64,000 nucleotides of DNA from Hominisplanchenecus faecis. GTDB taxonomy: Bacteria; Bacillota; Clostridia; Lachnospirales; Lachnospiraceae. Of this stretch, positions 18,944 to 27,671 are shown piece after piece. The notes under the pieces were generated by a model. The model did not search any database. It was given only the letters and a program-made list of their open reading frames with translations, and was not told where the DNA came from. Numbering within the stretch: position 1 is the first letter of the stretch; every line of letters begins with the position of its first letter. The translations under genes and the position numbers were made by a program. The stretch lies in the NCBI RefSeq assembly GCF_020687205.1, contig NZ_JAJEQE010000011.1:1-64000 (forward strand). Direction: 5' to 3'.

Positions 18944-19807
18944 ATGAATTATCAGTGGTATCCTGGTCATATGACCAAGGCAAGGCGTATGATGCAGGAA
19001 GACATCAAACTGATCGATCTTGTCATCGAACTGCTGGATGCACGTGTACCGTTTTCCAGCCGCAATCCGGATATCGATAAGATGGGCAGGGACAAAGCCC
19101 GCCTGATCCTTCTGAACAAATCGGATCTTGCGGATGAAAAGAGCAATGAAGCGTGGGTTGCTTTTTTCGAAGCGAAAGGGTATTGCGTCAGAAAGATCAA
19201 TTCCAGAAGTGGAGCAGGACTTAAATCCATCAATGCAGCCGTTCTGGAAGCATGCCATGAAAAGATCGAGCGAGACAAACGCAAAGGAATCAAGAACCGT
19301 CCGGTGCGGGCAATGGTTGTCGGGATTCCGAATGTCGGAAAATCTACGTTTATCAATGCCTATGCCGGAAAAGCATGTGCAAAGACCGGAAATAAGCCGG
19401 GTGTTACGAAGGGAAAACAGTGGATCCGCTTAAATAAGGGTCTGGAACTGCTGGATACACCGGGTATTCTCTGGCCGAAATTTGAAGACCAGAGTGTCGG
19501 TATGCGACTGGCAATGATCGGTTCCATCAAAGACGAGATCCTCAATACGGATGAGCTTGCACTCAATCTGATCCGTTTCCTGATGGAACATTATCCGGGG
19601 AGATTAACGGAACGTTATGGCTGCGAAGAAACCGCTCAGGAAGCACTCACAGTTTACGAGGAGATCGCAAGACGGCGTGGCTGCATCAAAAAAGGTCAGG
19701 AACTGGATTATACCAAGACAGGTATGCTTCTGCTGGATGATTTCCGAAGCGGAAAAATTGGCAGGATCACGCTGGAACTTCCGAAGGGAGAAACGGAAGA
19801 GCAGTAG
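18944..19807 (+). CDS. rbgA: Ribosome biogenesis GTPase RbgA (YlqF)
   Basis: RbgA is a circularly permuted GTPase needed for late assembly of the 50S subunit. The 287-residue protein shows permuted order: the NKSD G4 motif first, then GIPNVGKSTFIN (G1) and LLDTPGILWP (G3), and begins with NYQWYPGHMTKARR, typical of the family. An open frame reaches 18872 inside the preceding gene, but AAAGGTAAAAAAT places the start at 18944. It lies between lepB-family genes and is part of the rplS-rnhB region, as in Bacillus. Confidence 0.95.
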   Translation: MNYQWYPGHMTKARRMMQEDIKLIDLVIELLDARVPFSSRNPDIDKMGRDKARLILLNKSDLADEKSNEAWVAFFEAKGYCVRKINSRSGAGLKSINAAVLEACHEKIERDKRKGIKNRPVRAMVVGIPNVGKSTFINAYAGKACAKTGNKPGVTKGKQWIRLNKGLELLDTPGILWPKFEDQSVGMRLAMIGSIKDEILNTDELALNLIRFLMEHYPGRLTERYGCEETAQEALTVYEEIARRRGCIKKGQELDYTKTGMLLLDDFRSGKIGRITLELPKGETEEQ

Positions 19808-19830
19808 ACAGTATTTTGTGGGAGGAGAGT

Positions 19831-20346
19831 ATGAAAAAGGGACTTATCGAGGTGCTGTTTTATATCGTACTGGTGTTTGGTGTCAGCTTTTTGCTGACAA
19901 CTTATGTCGGTCAGCGTACGCGGGTAAATGGAGAGTCGATGTATCCGACGCTGCATGACGATGACAATCTGATCGTTGATAAGGTCAGTTATCGTTTCTC
20001 TGATCCCAGACGTTATGATATCATTGTTTTTCCGTATCGCTATAAGGATATGTATTTTATTAAACGGATCATTGGTCTGCCGGGTGAGACGGTGCAGATC
20101 TTGGACGGGTATGTGTACATAGACGGTAAAAAACTGGACGAACATTTCTGTGATGAAAAAATCCAGAACGCAGCACTTGCATCCGACCCGATCACACTTG
20201 GAGACGATGAATATTTTGTGCTCGGAGACAATCGCAATGCCAGTGAAGACAGTCGTTTTCCAGATGTCGGGAATGTCAGACGCAAAGAGATCATCGGGCG
20301 TGCCTGGGTACGCATCTGGCCATTTGAACGGGCGGGATCTTTGTAG
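19831..20346 (+). CDS. lepB: Signal peptidase I
   Basis: Type I signal peptidase, which removes Sec and Tat signal peptides at the outer face of the membrane. The 171-residue protein has one N-terminal membrane segment, the nucleophile Ser36 in NGESMYPTL, the base Lys78 in FIKRIIGLPGE and GDNRNASEDSR. The GGAGGAG site selects the ATG at 19831. It is adjacent to a second intact copy. Confidence 0.94.
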   Translation: MKKGLIEVLFYIVLVFGVSFLLTTYVGQRTRVNGESMYPTLHDDDNLIVDKVSYRFSDPRRYDIIVFPYRYKDMYFIKRIIGLPGETVQILDGYVYIDGKKLDEHFCDEKIQNAALASDPITLGDDEYFVLGDNRNASEDSRFPDVGNVRRKEIIGRAWVRIWPFERAGSL

Positions 20347-20360
20347 AAAAGGAGTTTTTG

Positions 20361-20894
20361 ATGAAAGCAAAAGAGATTATTAACTGGGTTGTATATTTTG
20401 TATGCCTGTTAGCAGTTGTATTCGTGATCAATACATTTGTTGTACAGAGGACCATGGTCAGCGGAGATTCTATGTATCCGTATCTGCACAACAAGGATCA
20501 GCTGATGATGGATAAATTATCTTATCGTATCCATGATCCGGAGAGGTTTGATATTGTAGTCTTTCCGGTTGTGCGTGACGGAAAAGAAGAGTACTATATC
20601 AAACGTGTGATCGGTCTGCCGGGAGAAACCGTACAGATCATAGATGGCTATGTTTACATCAACGGTGAAAAACTGGATGAAAATTACGGTGCAGAAGTGA
20701 TGAATGATGCCGGACGTGCGGCAGAGCCGATCACGCTTGGCGATGATGAGTACTTCGTGCTGGGAGATAACCGCAACCGAAGCGATGACAGCCGCTATGA
20801 GAATGTCGAAAATCTCAAAAGAGAAAAGATTGTCGGTCGTGCCTGGGTGCGTATCTGGCCGCTTGATCGTATCTGCGTAGTCAGACACCGGTAG
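20361..20894 (+). CDS. lepB: Signal peptidase I
   Basis: A second intact type I signal peptidase of 177 residues: Ser37 in SGDSMYPYL, Lys81 in YIKRVIGLPGE and GDNRNRSDDSR. It shares most motifs with its neighbour and probably arose by tandem duplication. The start follows AAAAGGAG. The gene ends just before a strong terminator. Confidence 0.94.
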   Translation: MKAKEIINWVVYFVCLLAVVFVINTFVVQRTMVSGDSMYPYLHNKDQLMMDKLSYRIHDPERFDIVVFPVVRDGKEEYYIKRVIGLPGETVQIIDGYVYINGEKLDENYGAEVMNDAGRAAEPITLGDDEYFVLGDNRNRSDDSRYENVENLKREKIVGRAWVRIWPLDRICVVRHR

Positions 20895-20923
20895 ACGAAA
20901 AAAGAAAAATGCGTTAGAATAAG

Positions 20924-20950
20924 AAGTGCCACTTTGTGTGGCACTTTTTT
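20924..20950 (+). terminator. Intrinsic terminator after the lepB genes
   Basis: AAGTGCCAC (20924-20932) pairs with GTGGCACTT (20938-20946) and six T in a row follow. This is a textbook rho-independent terminator. Confidence 0.9.
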
Positions 20951-21105
20951 AAATACGAACGAAATGATCAGTCGGACTTTTTAGACAGGATATGCGTTCA
21001 TGAGCAAGTAGCGAAGCGGATTGTGAATGTCCGCTTTACCGCAGAGAAGCATTCCCCCACTAAAATATGATTACCGACTGTGGGTTGGAATAAAGGAGAA
21101 AATAT
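20951..21105 (+). other. Non-coding leader before rnhB
   Basis: No gene is seen here. A CAGTCGG at 20969-20975 and a CCGACTG at 21074-21080 could pair and enclose about 100 nt with further small hairpins (for example around AGCGAAGC at 21011). The CCGACTG is the same heptamer found before rnc, ffh and the first lepB-like gene. Confidence 0.4.
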
Positions 21106-21873
21106 ATGAGCACAGACAGAAAAAGCATCGCACAGATCAAAAAAGAATTTGCAGAGGCAAAAGAAGGTTCCCTAGAAGAACTGTTTGCACAGTATGCTAT
21201 GGATGAGAGAAGCGGTGTGAAGGCAGTTTTAAACAGTTACCGAAAAAAACAGGAAAAGCTGGCAAAAGAGCGGGTTCGCCTGGAAGAAATGAGAAGTTAC
21301 GAACATCGGTACGAAAGATATGGCTATGTGTGTGGAATTGATGAGGCAGGACGCGGTCCGCTGGCAGGACCGGTTGTCGCCGGTGCCGTGATCTTGCCAG
21401 AAGACTGTGAGATCCTGTGGTTGAATGATTCCAAACAGCTTTCAGAAAAGAAGAGGGAAGCTCTGTACGATGAGATCATGGAAAAAGCACTGGCAGTGTC
21501 CGTTGGCATGGCATCACCGGCAAGGATCGATGAAATCAATATCCTGCAGGCAACTTATGAGGCGATGCGTGAGGCAATCGCCGGACTGAAGATCCGGCCG
21601 CAGGTTCTCTTAAATGATGCTGTGAAGATCCCACAGGTGGAGATTTCGCAGGTACCGATCATTAAAGGAGATGCAAAAAGCCTGTCGATCGCAGCGGCGA
21701 GTGTGATCGCAAAAGTGACCAGGGACCGCCTGATGAAAGATTATGACAAACTGATGCCGGAATATGGATTTGCGAAACACAAAGGCTATGGAAGTGCCGC
21801 ACATATGGAGGCAATACGCAAATTCGGATCATCCCCGATCCACCGACAGAGCTTTATCAAAAACATCATATGA
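21106..21873 (+). CDS. rnhB: Ribonuclease HII
   Basis: RNase HII removes ribonucleotides embedded in DNA and RNA primers. The 255-residue protein has the catalytic motif GIDEAGRGPLAGPVV, the DSKQLSEKKRE segment and the C-terminal HKGYGSAAHMEAI. An N-terminal extension of about 70 residues precedes the catalytic domain, as in Bacillus. The start follows AAAGGAG. Confidence 0.96.
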   Translation: MSTDRKSIAQIKKEFAEAKEGSLEELFAQYAMDERSGVKAVLNSYRKKQEKLAKERVRLEEMRSYEHRYERYGYVCGIDEAGRGPLAGPVVAGAVILPEDCEILWLNDSKQLSEKKREALYDEIMEKALAVSVGMASPARIDEINILQATYEAMREAIAGLKIRPQVLLNDAVKIPQVEISQVPIIKGDAKSLSIAAASVIAKVTRDRLMKDYDKLMPEYGFAKHKGYGSAAHMEAIRKFGSSPIHRQSFIKNII

Positions 21874-21964
21874 GTCGGGGGGAGAAACAGGTCAAAACTG
21901 TTTGAAAGTGCGAAACATGAAAAATCGCATATAACTCATAATACAAAAGAAAATGGGGGTATCA

Positions 21965-22342
21965 ATGACAAGAGGGGGAAACACACGCAAAACTGGGGCA
22001 AGATATGAATTACTGGCAGCCGTCCATCTGGAAAAATGTGGTTATCATATCATAGAGAAAAATTATCGCTGCCGGATCGGGGAGATCGATCTGGTCGCCT
22101 GCGACGGGGCGTATCTGGTATTTGTGGAGGTCAAATACCGCAAAAACAACAAGAAGGGCGGTGCGGCAGCGGCCGTATCCACAGCAAAGCAGAAAACGAT
22201 CAGCCGCGTGGCAGATTATTATATGAAAGTTCACGGGATCTGTGCAGACCAGAGTGTCCGGTTTGATGTCGTGGCATTTGACGGAGAAGAGATGGAACTG
22301 ATCCGGGATGCGTTTGCCTATGCCGGAAATGTCCGGTTTTGA
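21965..22342 (+). CDS. UPF0102/YraN family protein
   Basis: The 125-residue protein has the endonuclease-like core of the YraN family: GARYELLAAVHLEKCGYHIIEKNYRCRIGEIDLV, then LVFVEVKYR. It follows rnhB in many Firmicutes. The role is not established; the fold resembles restriction and Holliday-junction nucleases. The ATG at 21965 is preferred because GGGGGT precedes it; another in-frame ATG lies at 21953. Confidence 0.88.
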   Translation: MTRGGNTRKTGARYELLAAVHLEKCGYHIIEKNYRCRIGEIDLVACDGAYLVFVEVKYRKNNKKGGAAAAVSTAKQKTISRVADYYMKVHGICADQSVRFDVVAFDGEEMELIRDAFAYAGNVRF

Positions 22343-22373
22343 TCGGTATTTAGCAGAGCAATTTGCAGGCATC

Positions 22374-22410
22374 TATTGGGGTCAAAAGAACTTTTGACAC
22401 TGGCATTTTA
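22374..22410 (+). repeat. Small hairpin with a CTGGCAT tail
   Basis: GTCAAAAG (22381-22388) pairs with CTTTTGAC (22391-22398), followed by ACTGGCATTTTA. It is a shorter relative of the hairpin at 34-103 and sits between yraN and pgeF, where it may also act as a terminator. Confidence 0.5.
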
Positions 22411-22432
22411 GGAGTTTACAGGAGGAAGATAG

Positions 22433-23263
22433 ATGGGTACTTTTGAAAAAAGAGAAAAAAACGGTGTGACATGGCTTTCCGCTACGCCGTTTGAAAAGAT
22501 GGAAGGGATCGTGCAGGGATTTTCAACGCGGCTTGGCGGAGTGAGCACAGAGCATCTGTCGAGCATGAACCTGAGTTTTTCGCGTGGCGATCAGGAAGAA
22601 AATGTACGTGAAAATTTCAGAAGAATTGCAGATGCGATCGGTTTCACACCGGAAGATCTGGTCTTTTCAGATCAGACGCATACGACCAACATCCGTGTGG
22701 TGACAGAAGCAGACCGCGGCAAAGGATTTACAAAACCGCTGGATTATACGGATGTGGACGGACTGATCACAGACGTTCCGGGACTGGTGCTGGCAACGTT
22801 TTATGCAGACTGTGTGCCGCTGTATTTTGTAGATCTCATCAGAAAAGCAGTCGGGCTTTCACATTCCGGCTGGCGTGGAACGGTTCATAAGATCGGCAAG
22901 ATAACGGTTCAGGCGATGGCGGATCAATATGGAAGCAGACCGGAAGATATCGTAGCAATAATCGGGCCATCGATCTGTCAGGACTGTTATGAAGTCAGCG
23001 AGGATGTCATTCTGGAATTTCAGAAATATTATCGTGAAGACTGTCAGAGCGAATTGTATTACCGGAAAGAAAACGGAAAGTATCAGCTGAATTTATGGAG
23101 GGCAAATGAGATTGTGATGGAGGAGGCCGGAATCTTGCCGGAAAACATCCATACGACCCAGTGGTGTACCTGCTGCAATCCGGAACTTTTGTATTCACAC
23201 CGTGCCTCAAAAGGCAAACGTGGCAATCTGGCAGCATTTCTCGGACTGAAGAGGAGCGAATGA
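22433..23263 (+). CDS. pgeF: Purine nucleoside phosphorylase/laccase-domain protein (YlmD/YfiH family)
   Basis: This 276-residue protein belongs to the Cu-oxidase_4/DUF152 family, now described as zinc-dependent purine nucleoside phosphorylases and as a peptidoglycan editing factor. The metal-binding residues are visible in SDQTHTTN, FYADCVPLYF, HSGWRGT and GPSICQDCYEV. It precedes the TIM-barrel gene by 4 bp. Which of the proposed activities is physiological cannot be told from sequence. Confidence 0.88.
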   Translation: MGTFEKREKNGVTWLSATPFEKMEGIVQGFSTRLGGVSTEHLSSMNLSFSRGDQEENVRENFRRIADAIGFTPEDLVFSDQTHTTNIRVVTEADRGKGFTKPLDYTDVDGLITDVPGLVLATFYADCVPLYFVDLIRKAVGLSHSGWRGTVHKIGKITVQAMADQYGSRPEDIVAIIGPSICQDCYEVSEDVILEFQKYYREDCQSELYYRKENGKYQLNLWRANEIVMEEAGILPENIHTTQWCTCCNPELLYSHRASKGKRGNLAAFLGLKRSE

Positions 23264-23267
23264 TTTT

Positions 23268-24242
23268 ATGAAACAGATGATCAACACAACGGATTATGCG
23301 TTTGATGTGGAACGCTATCGGGATGAGGCAGATGCTATTTCGTTTGCAGGAAATCTTGGTATGGATGGATTTGAACTGCTGCCGTGTGAGGGAGGAAGAG
23401 ATGATTTCTTTACAGAACGATCCGTGGTTGGCGTACATCTGCGATATTTTGATTCCTGGCTGGATTTCTGGAATGGAAAACTGGAGATGTTGAGCAAAGA
23501 ATACGGATCCTTTGAAAAAGTGAAAGAGATTTTCGGAGGACTCGATCGCAGCTGTATCCTGAAACGTTTTCGGGAAGACCTGGAGCGTGCCAGAAAGCTG
23601 AAAGCCCGCTATGTGGTCTTTCATGTAAGCGATGTCAGTGCCAGGGAGCTGTTTACCTATCAGTGCCGGCACACAGACGAAGAAGTGATCGATGCGGCGG
23701 CAGAACTGATCAATCTTTTGCTGGATGGAGAAAATTACACGTTTGATTTCCTCATGGAAAATCTCTGGTGGCCGGGTCTTACCATGACAAGGCCGGAGAT
23801 GACGAAGCGTCTGCTCTCGCAGGTCCATTATCAAAAGAAAGGCATTATGCTGGATACCGGGCATCTGATGCACATGAATCTGGAACTGAAAACGCAGGAT
23901 GAGGCGGTCGATTACATCCTGGAAAAAGTTGCAGAGCATGGAAATCTGGCTTCTTATATCAAAGGCATGCATTTAAATCAGAGCATCACGGGTGCGTATG
24001 TGAAAACGCTGATCACCAAAAAGGATGCCATGCCATCGGATTACGAAGCATGTTCCAAAGCCTGCTATGAACACGTCTTCCAGATCGACCAGCATCTGCC
24101 TTTTACCACACCGAAAGTTCAGAAACTGGTAGAAACCATAAAACCGGAATATCTGACACATGAGCTGATGTCCTACGGAAGAAGCGAGCATGAGATCAAG
24201 CTGGTGATGCAGCGTGCAGCTTTGAAGGGGAAAAATCTATAA
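23268..24242 (+). CDS. Sugar isomerase/epimerase-like TIM-barrel protein
   Basis: The 324-residue protein resembles the xylose isomerase-like/AP endonuclease 2 TIM-barrel superfamily: GMDGFELLPCEGG, YVVFHVSDVS, an acidic FLMENLWWPG strand, GIMLDTGHLMHM and GMHLNQS place His and acidic residues where members bind a divalent metal. The substrate is unknown. It is linked with pgeF only by adjacency. Confidence 0.7.
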   Translation: MKQMINTTDYAFDVERYRDEADAISFAGNLGMDGFELLPCEGGRDDFFTERSVVGVHLRYFDSWLDFWNGKLEMLSKEYGSFEKVKEIFGGLDRSCILKRFREDLERARKLKARYVVFHVSDVSARELFTYQCRHTDEEVIDAAAELINLLLDGENYTFDFLMENLWWPGLTMTRPEMTKRLLSQVHYQKKGIMLDTGHLMHMNLELKTQDEAVDYILEKVAEHGNLASYIKGMHLNQSITGAYVKTLITKKDAMPSDYEACSKACYEHVFQIDQHLPFTTPKVQKLVETIKPEYLTHELMSYGRSEHEIKLVMQRAALKGKNL

Positions 24243-24324
24243 TAACCATTCAGGCTTTGCCCGTGACAGCTTTTTAAAACGAGAAAAATTATCAAATACA
24301 AATCAGAAAAAAGCGAGATAACTG

Positions 24325-24357
24325 TGCTATAATGACCATAAGTTAGTTGATTCTAAC
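24325..24357 (+). promoter_or_regulatory. Extended -10 promoter with a palindromic operator before the ABC transporter
   Basis: TGCTATAAT at 24325-24333 is an extended -10 box without a clear -35. GTTAG-N6-CTAAC at 24342-24357 lies on the expected start of transcription, the place of a repressor operator. No regulator gene is adjacent. Confidence 0.5.
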
Positions 24358-24433
24358 ATCAAATATAAAGTGACTACCGCCTTTGCAGACAGTGAGCGAC
24401 AAGTTACAGACTATTTTTTGGGAGAGGAAAAAT

Positions 24434-25132
24434 ATGTTTTTAGAGATCAAAGACTTGAAAAAATCATTTGGCACAGCAGAAAACAGGACGGAAGTGCTGA
24501 AAGGAATTGACTTTTCTGTTGAAAAAGGACAGATCTGTGTGCTGCTTGGACCATCCGGTTCCGGAAAATCTACGCTTCTGAATATTATCGGCGGGATTGA
24601 CCAGGCGGACGAAGGGTATGTCTCCATCAATGGTGAGAAAACGGCGGATATGAAAGAAAAAAGACTGACGCAATACCGCCGCCGACATCTGGGATATGTA
24701 TTTCAGATGTACAATCTGATACCAAATCTCAGTGTCAGAGAAAATATTGAAGTGGGGGCTTATTTAAGCGACAGACCGCTGGAACTGGATGAGCTTCTGA
24801 AAACACTTGGGCTGTATGAACATCGCAACAAGCTGCCGAACCAGCTTTCCGGCGGACAGCAGCAGAGGACGGCAATCGGGCGTGCAATCATCAAAAATCC
24901 GGACATTCTTCTGTGTGATGAGCCGACGGGTGCACTGGATTACAAGACTTCCAAAGAAATCCTCTGCCTGATTGAGCAGATCAACCAGAAATACGGCAAC
25001 ACGGTGATCATGGTAACGCACAATGATGCCATCAAAAATATGGCAGACCGTGTCGTAAAGCTCAGGGACGGACAGATCCGGAAAAATTATGTCAATGAAA
25101 CCAAGATCGCAGCAGCTGATCTGGAATGGTAA
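24434..25132 (+). CDS. ABC transporter ATP-binding protein, MacB/LolD-like
   Basis: The 232-residue ATPase has Walker [11 protein letters not shown]-loop [13 protein letters not shown], signature [15 protein letters not shown] and Walker [12 protein letters not shown], the pattern of ATPases paired with FtsX-type permeases. The GGAGAGG site sets the start at 24434; an open frame continues upstream to 24383. The partner permease starts 12 bp downstream. In Firmicutes such pairs often export peptides or give resistance to envelope-active compounds. Confidence 0.9.
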   Translation: MFLEIKDLKKSFGTAENRTEVLKGIDFSVEKGQICVLLGPSGSGKSTLLNIIGGIDQADEGYVSINGEKTADMKEKRLTQYRRRHLGYVFQMYNLIPNLSVRENIEVGAYLSDRPLELDELLKTLGLYEHRNKLPNQLSGGQQQRTAIGRAIIKNPDILLCDEPTGALDYKTSKEILCLIEQINQKYGNTVIMVTHNDAIKNMADRVVKLRDGQIRKNYVNETKIAAADLEW

Positions 25133-25144
25133 GGCGGTGAGAAT

Positions 25145-27475
25145 ATGAAAAATCCATTGCTCAAACGTCTTCCAAGAGAACTGATCGGTGACATTGGAAA
25201 ATACCTTGCAGTTTTTCTTTTTATGACAGCGACGATCGGATTTGTTTCCGGTTTCCTGGTGGCAGATGACAGTATGCTGGCAGCTTATCAGGAAAGCTTT
25301 GAGAAATATCACATCGAAGATGGAAACTTTACATTGGAGAAAAAGGCAACGGACAGTCAGATCAAAAGACTGGAAAAAGAAGGCGTTCAGATTTATGAAA
25401 ATTACTATGTCGAAGAAGATGCGGATACTGATCTCGACGGGAAAAAGGACAGTACAGTCCGCGTTTACAAAAACCGCAGCCAGATCGATCTCGTATCCCT
25501 GATGAAAGGAGAGCTTCCCAAGAAGGAAGATGAGATTGCCATCGACCGTATGTATGCAGAAAATAACAAGATACAGATCAGTGACATCATAAAAGTCGGA
25601 AAAGAAGAAAAAACGGTGACAGGCTATGTGGCACTGTCTGATTACAGTGCACTGTTTTCCAATAATTCGGATATGATGTTTGATGCAGTTAAGTTCGGTG
25701 TTGCCATTGTTACAGATGAAGCCTTTGACAATCTGGAAGAAACGCACCTTAAATATCGTTATTCCTGGACATATGATGATCCGCCACAGGGAGAAAAAGC
25801 AGAGAAAGAACGTTCCGATGACTTTCTTGAGATACTGGCAGATTACACATCGGTGACAGGCTATATCCCACGCTATGCAAATCAGGCGATCCATTTCACC
25901 GGAGACGATATGGGCAGTGACCGTTCGATGATGGTCGTGCTTTTGTATATCCTGATTGCAATCATGGCCTTTGTTTTTGCGGTGACAACAAACAATACGA
26001 TTGTCAAAGAGGCTGCGGTGATCGGAACCCTGCGGGCTTCCGGTTATACAAGAAAAGAACTTCTGGTACATTACATGACACTGCCGCTTCTGGTCACGGT
26101 TATAGCAGCGGTGATCGGAAATGTTCTGGGTTATACCATCTTTAAAAATATCTGTGCCGGTATGTATTATGGAAGTTACAGTCTTCCGACCTACGAAACG
26201 AGATGGAATATGGATGCATTCGTCCTGACGACCATTGTGCCGTTTGTGATCATGCTGCTGGTCAATCTGGTCCTGATCTCGAAAAGATTAAAACTCACTC
26301 CGCTGAAGTTTCTAAGAAGAGACTTAAGCACATCAAAAAAACAAAAAGCAGTGAAACTGCCGGATATTCGCTTTTTTGACCGGTTCCGTCTGCGTATCAT
26401 CCTGCAGAACAAATCCAGTTACATCACGTTGTTTGTGGGAATCGTATTTGCCAATATTCTGCTGCTGTTCGGCATGATGATGGCACCGCTTCTGGATCAT
26501 TACCAGGAACAGACCGTTGACAATATGATCGCAGATTATCAGTACATTCTGAACGTACCGGATGAGATTGATGAGGATGACACTTACACCCTGTATGGGG
26601 CACTGAGCCGCTTCCTGACTCCGTCACTGGAAACAGAAAACAAAAAGGCAGAAAAATTTTGCATGGAATCACTGGAAACCGTTCCGGGCAAACGGGACAG
26701 TGAGAGCGTCACCGTCTACGGAACACAGCAGGGAAGTCATTACATGAAGGCGGATTTTCCGGATGAGGGCGTGTATATTTCAGATGGATATGCGGAAAAA
26801 TACAATATAAAAACAGGAGATACCATTTGGCTGAAAGAGACTTACGGGGATAAAACATACTCTTTTGCGGTAAAAGGAATCTATGTCTATCCGTCCGGAC
26901 TTTCCGTGTTTATGTCAATGCCGCAGTTCTGCTGTGTGTTTGAGAAATCCGACACGTATTTTAATGGCTATTTCTCAAACGAAAAGATCACCGATATCGA
27001 AGAAGCGTACATTGCTTCCACGATCACACAGGACGACCTGACCAAGATTTCCAGACAGCTGGATGTCTCTATGGGAAATATGTTTCAGCTGATCAATATA
27101 TTTGCGGTTGTTCTGTTTGCCCTTCTGATCTATCTTCTGACAAAACTGATCATTGAAAAGAATGAACATTCTATTTCCATGGTTAAGATTCTTGGCTATG
27201 AAAATGATGAGATCGTCCGCCTGTATCTGGTTTCCACAAGTTGGGTGGTTGCCGTTTCCGTATTGCTGAGTCTGTGGATCGCCACCTGGACGATCAAGGT
27301 GATCTATGTCTATATGATGGCGGAGTTTTCAGGCTGGCTTTCTCTGTATATTGAGCCTGCAATATACTGGAAGATGTTTCTGATGGGCATGGCAGTTTAT
27401 GCATTGGTTGCTTTGCTACAGTTCTTTAGAATCAGCAAAATACCGATGGAAACGGCACTGAAAAATATCGAATAG
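25145..27475 (+). CDS. FtsX-family ABC transporter permease
   Basis: The 776-residue protein has an N-terminal membrane segment (about 18-38), an outside domain of some 220 residues, three membrane segments (about 262-390), a second outside domain after a segment near 430, and three C-terminal segments. This double-FtsX layout is that of large clostridial permeases partnered with MacB/LolD-like ATPases. Transported substrate is unknown. It ends before a promoter-like sequence and a terminator. Confidence 0.85.
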   Translation: MKNPLLKRLPRELIGDIGKYLAVFLFMTATIGFVSGFLVADDSMLAAYQESFEKYHIEDGNFTLEKKATDSQIKRLEKEGVQIYENYYVEEDADTDLDGKKDSTVRVYKNRSQIDLVSLMKGELPKKEDEIAIDRMYAENNKIQISDIIKVGKEEKTVTGYVALSDYSALFSNNSDMMFDAVKFGVAIVTDEAFDNLEETHLKYRYSWTYDDPPQGEKAEKERSDDFLEILADYTSVTGYIPRYANQAIHFTGDDMGSDRSMMVVLLYILIAIMAFVFAVTTNNTIVKEAAVIGTLRASGYTRKELLVHYMTLPLLVTVIAAVIGNVLGYTIFKNICAGMYYGSYSLPTYETRWNMDAFVLTTIVPFVIMLLVNLVLISKRLKLTPLKFLRRDLSTSKKQKAVKLPDIRFFDRFRLRIILQNKSSYITLFVGIVFANILLLFGMMMAPLLDHYQEQTVDNMIADYQYILNVPDEIDEDDTYTLYGALSRFLTPSLETENKKAEKFCMESLETVPGKRDSESVTVYGTQQGSHYMKADFPDEGVYISDGYAEKYNIKTGDTIWLKETYGDKTYSFAVKGIYVYPSGLSVFMSMPQFCCVFEKSDTYFNGYFSNEKITDIEEAYIASTITQDDLTKISRQLDVSMGNMFQLINIFAVVLFALLIYLLTKLIIEKNEHSISMVKILGYENDEIVRLYLVSTSWVVAVSVLLSLWIATWTIKVIYVYMMAEFSGWLSLYIEPAIYWKMFLMGMAVYALVALLQFFRISKIPMETALKNIE

Positions 27476-27507
27476 AGAAAAGTAAATAAAATCTGCTAAA
27501 AAATACA

Positions 27508-27600
27508 TTGCTATATAGTAAAAATAATGGTAAAATCTAAGTAATGTTTCAGCAGATGGGAAAAGATTGCACGTCATGCAGACATGGCGTGCATTTTTTT
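27508..27600 (+). promoter_or_regulatory. Promoter followed by a terminator hairpin in the fucosidase leader
   Basis: TTGCTA (27508-27513) and TAAAAT (27531-27536) have a 17-bp spacer. About 30 nt after the expected start, TGCACGTCATG (27568-27578) pairs with CATGGCGTGCA (27583-27593) and seven T follow. Either the hairpin simply ends the ABC transporter mRNA, or it is an attenuator of the fucosidase gene. Confidence 0.55.
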
Positions 27601-27671
27601 GATGAAACTTCTTCTGATTCAGCAAATGTTAAAAAAGAGAGTAACAATAAGAGAGGAGAAAAGCAAAAAGT

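Noticed and set aside
23007-23972. 321-codon minus-strand frame opposite pgeF and the TIM-barrel gene
   Set aside because: Overlaps two genes with clear motifs and has no supportable start or family.
24764-26071. 435-codon minus-strand frame opposite the ABC transporter genes
   Set aside because: It is Cys/His/Phe-rich shadow sequence with no family signature, overlapping two well-supported genes.
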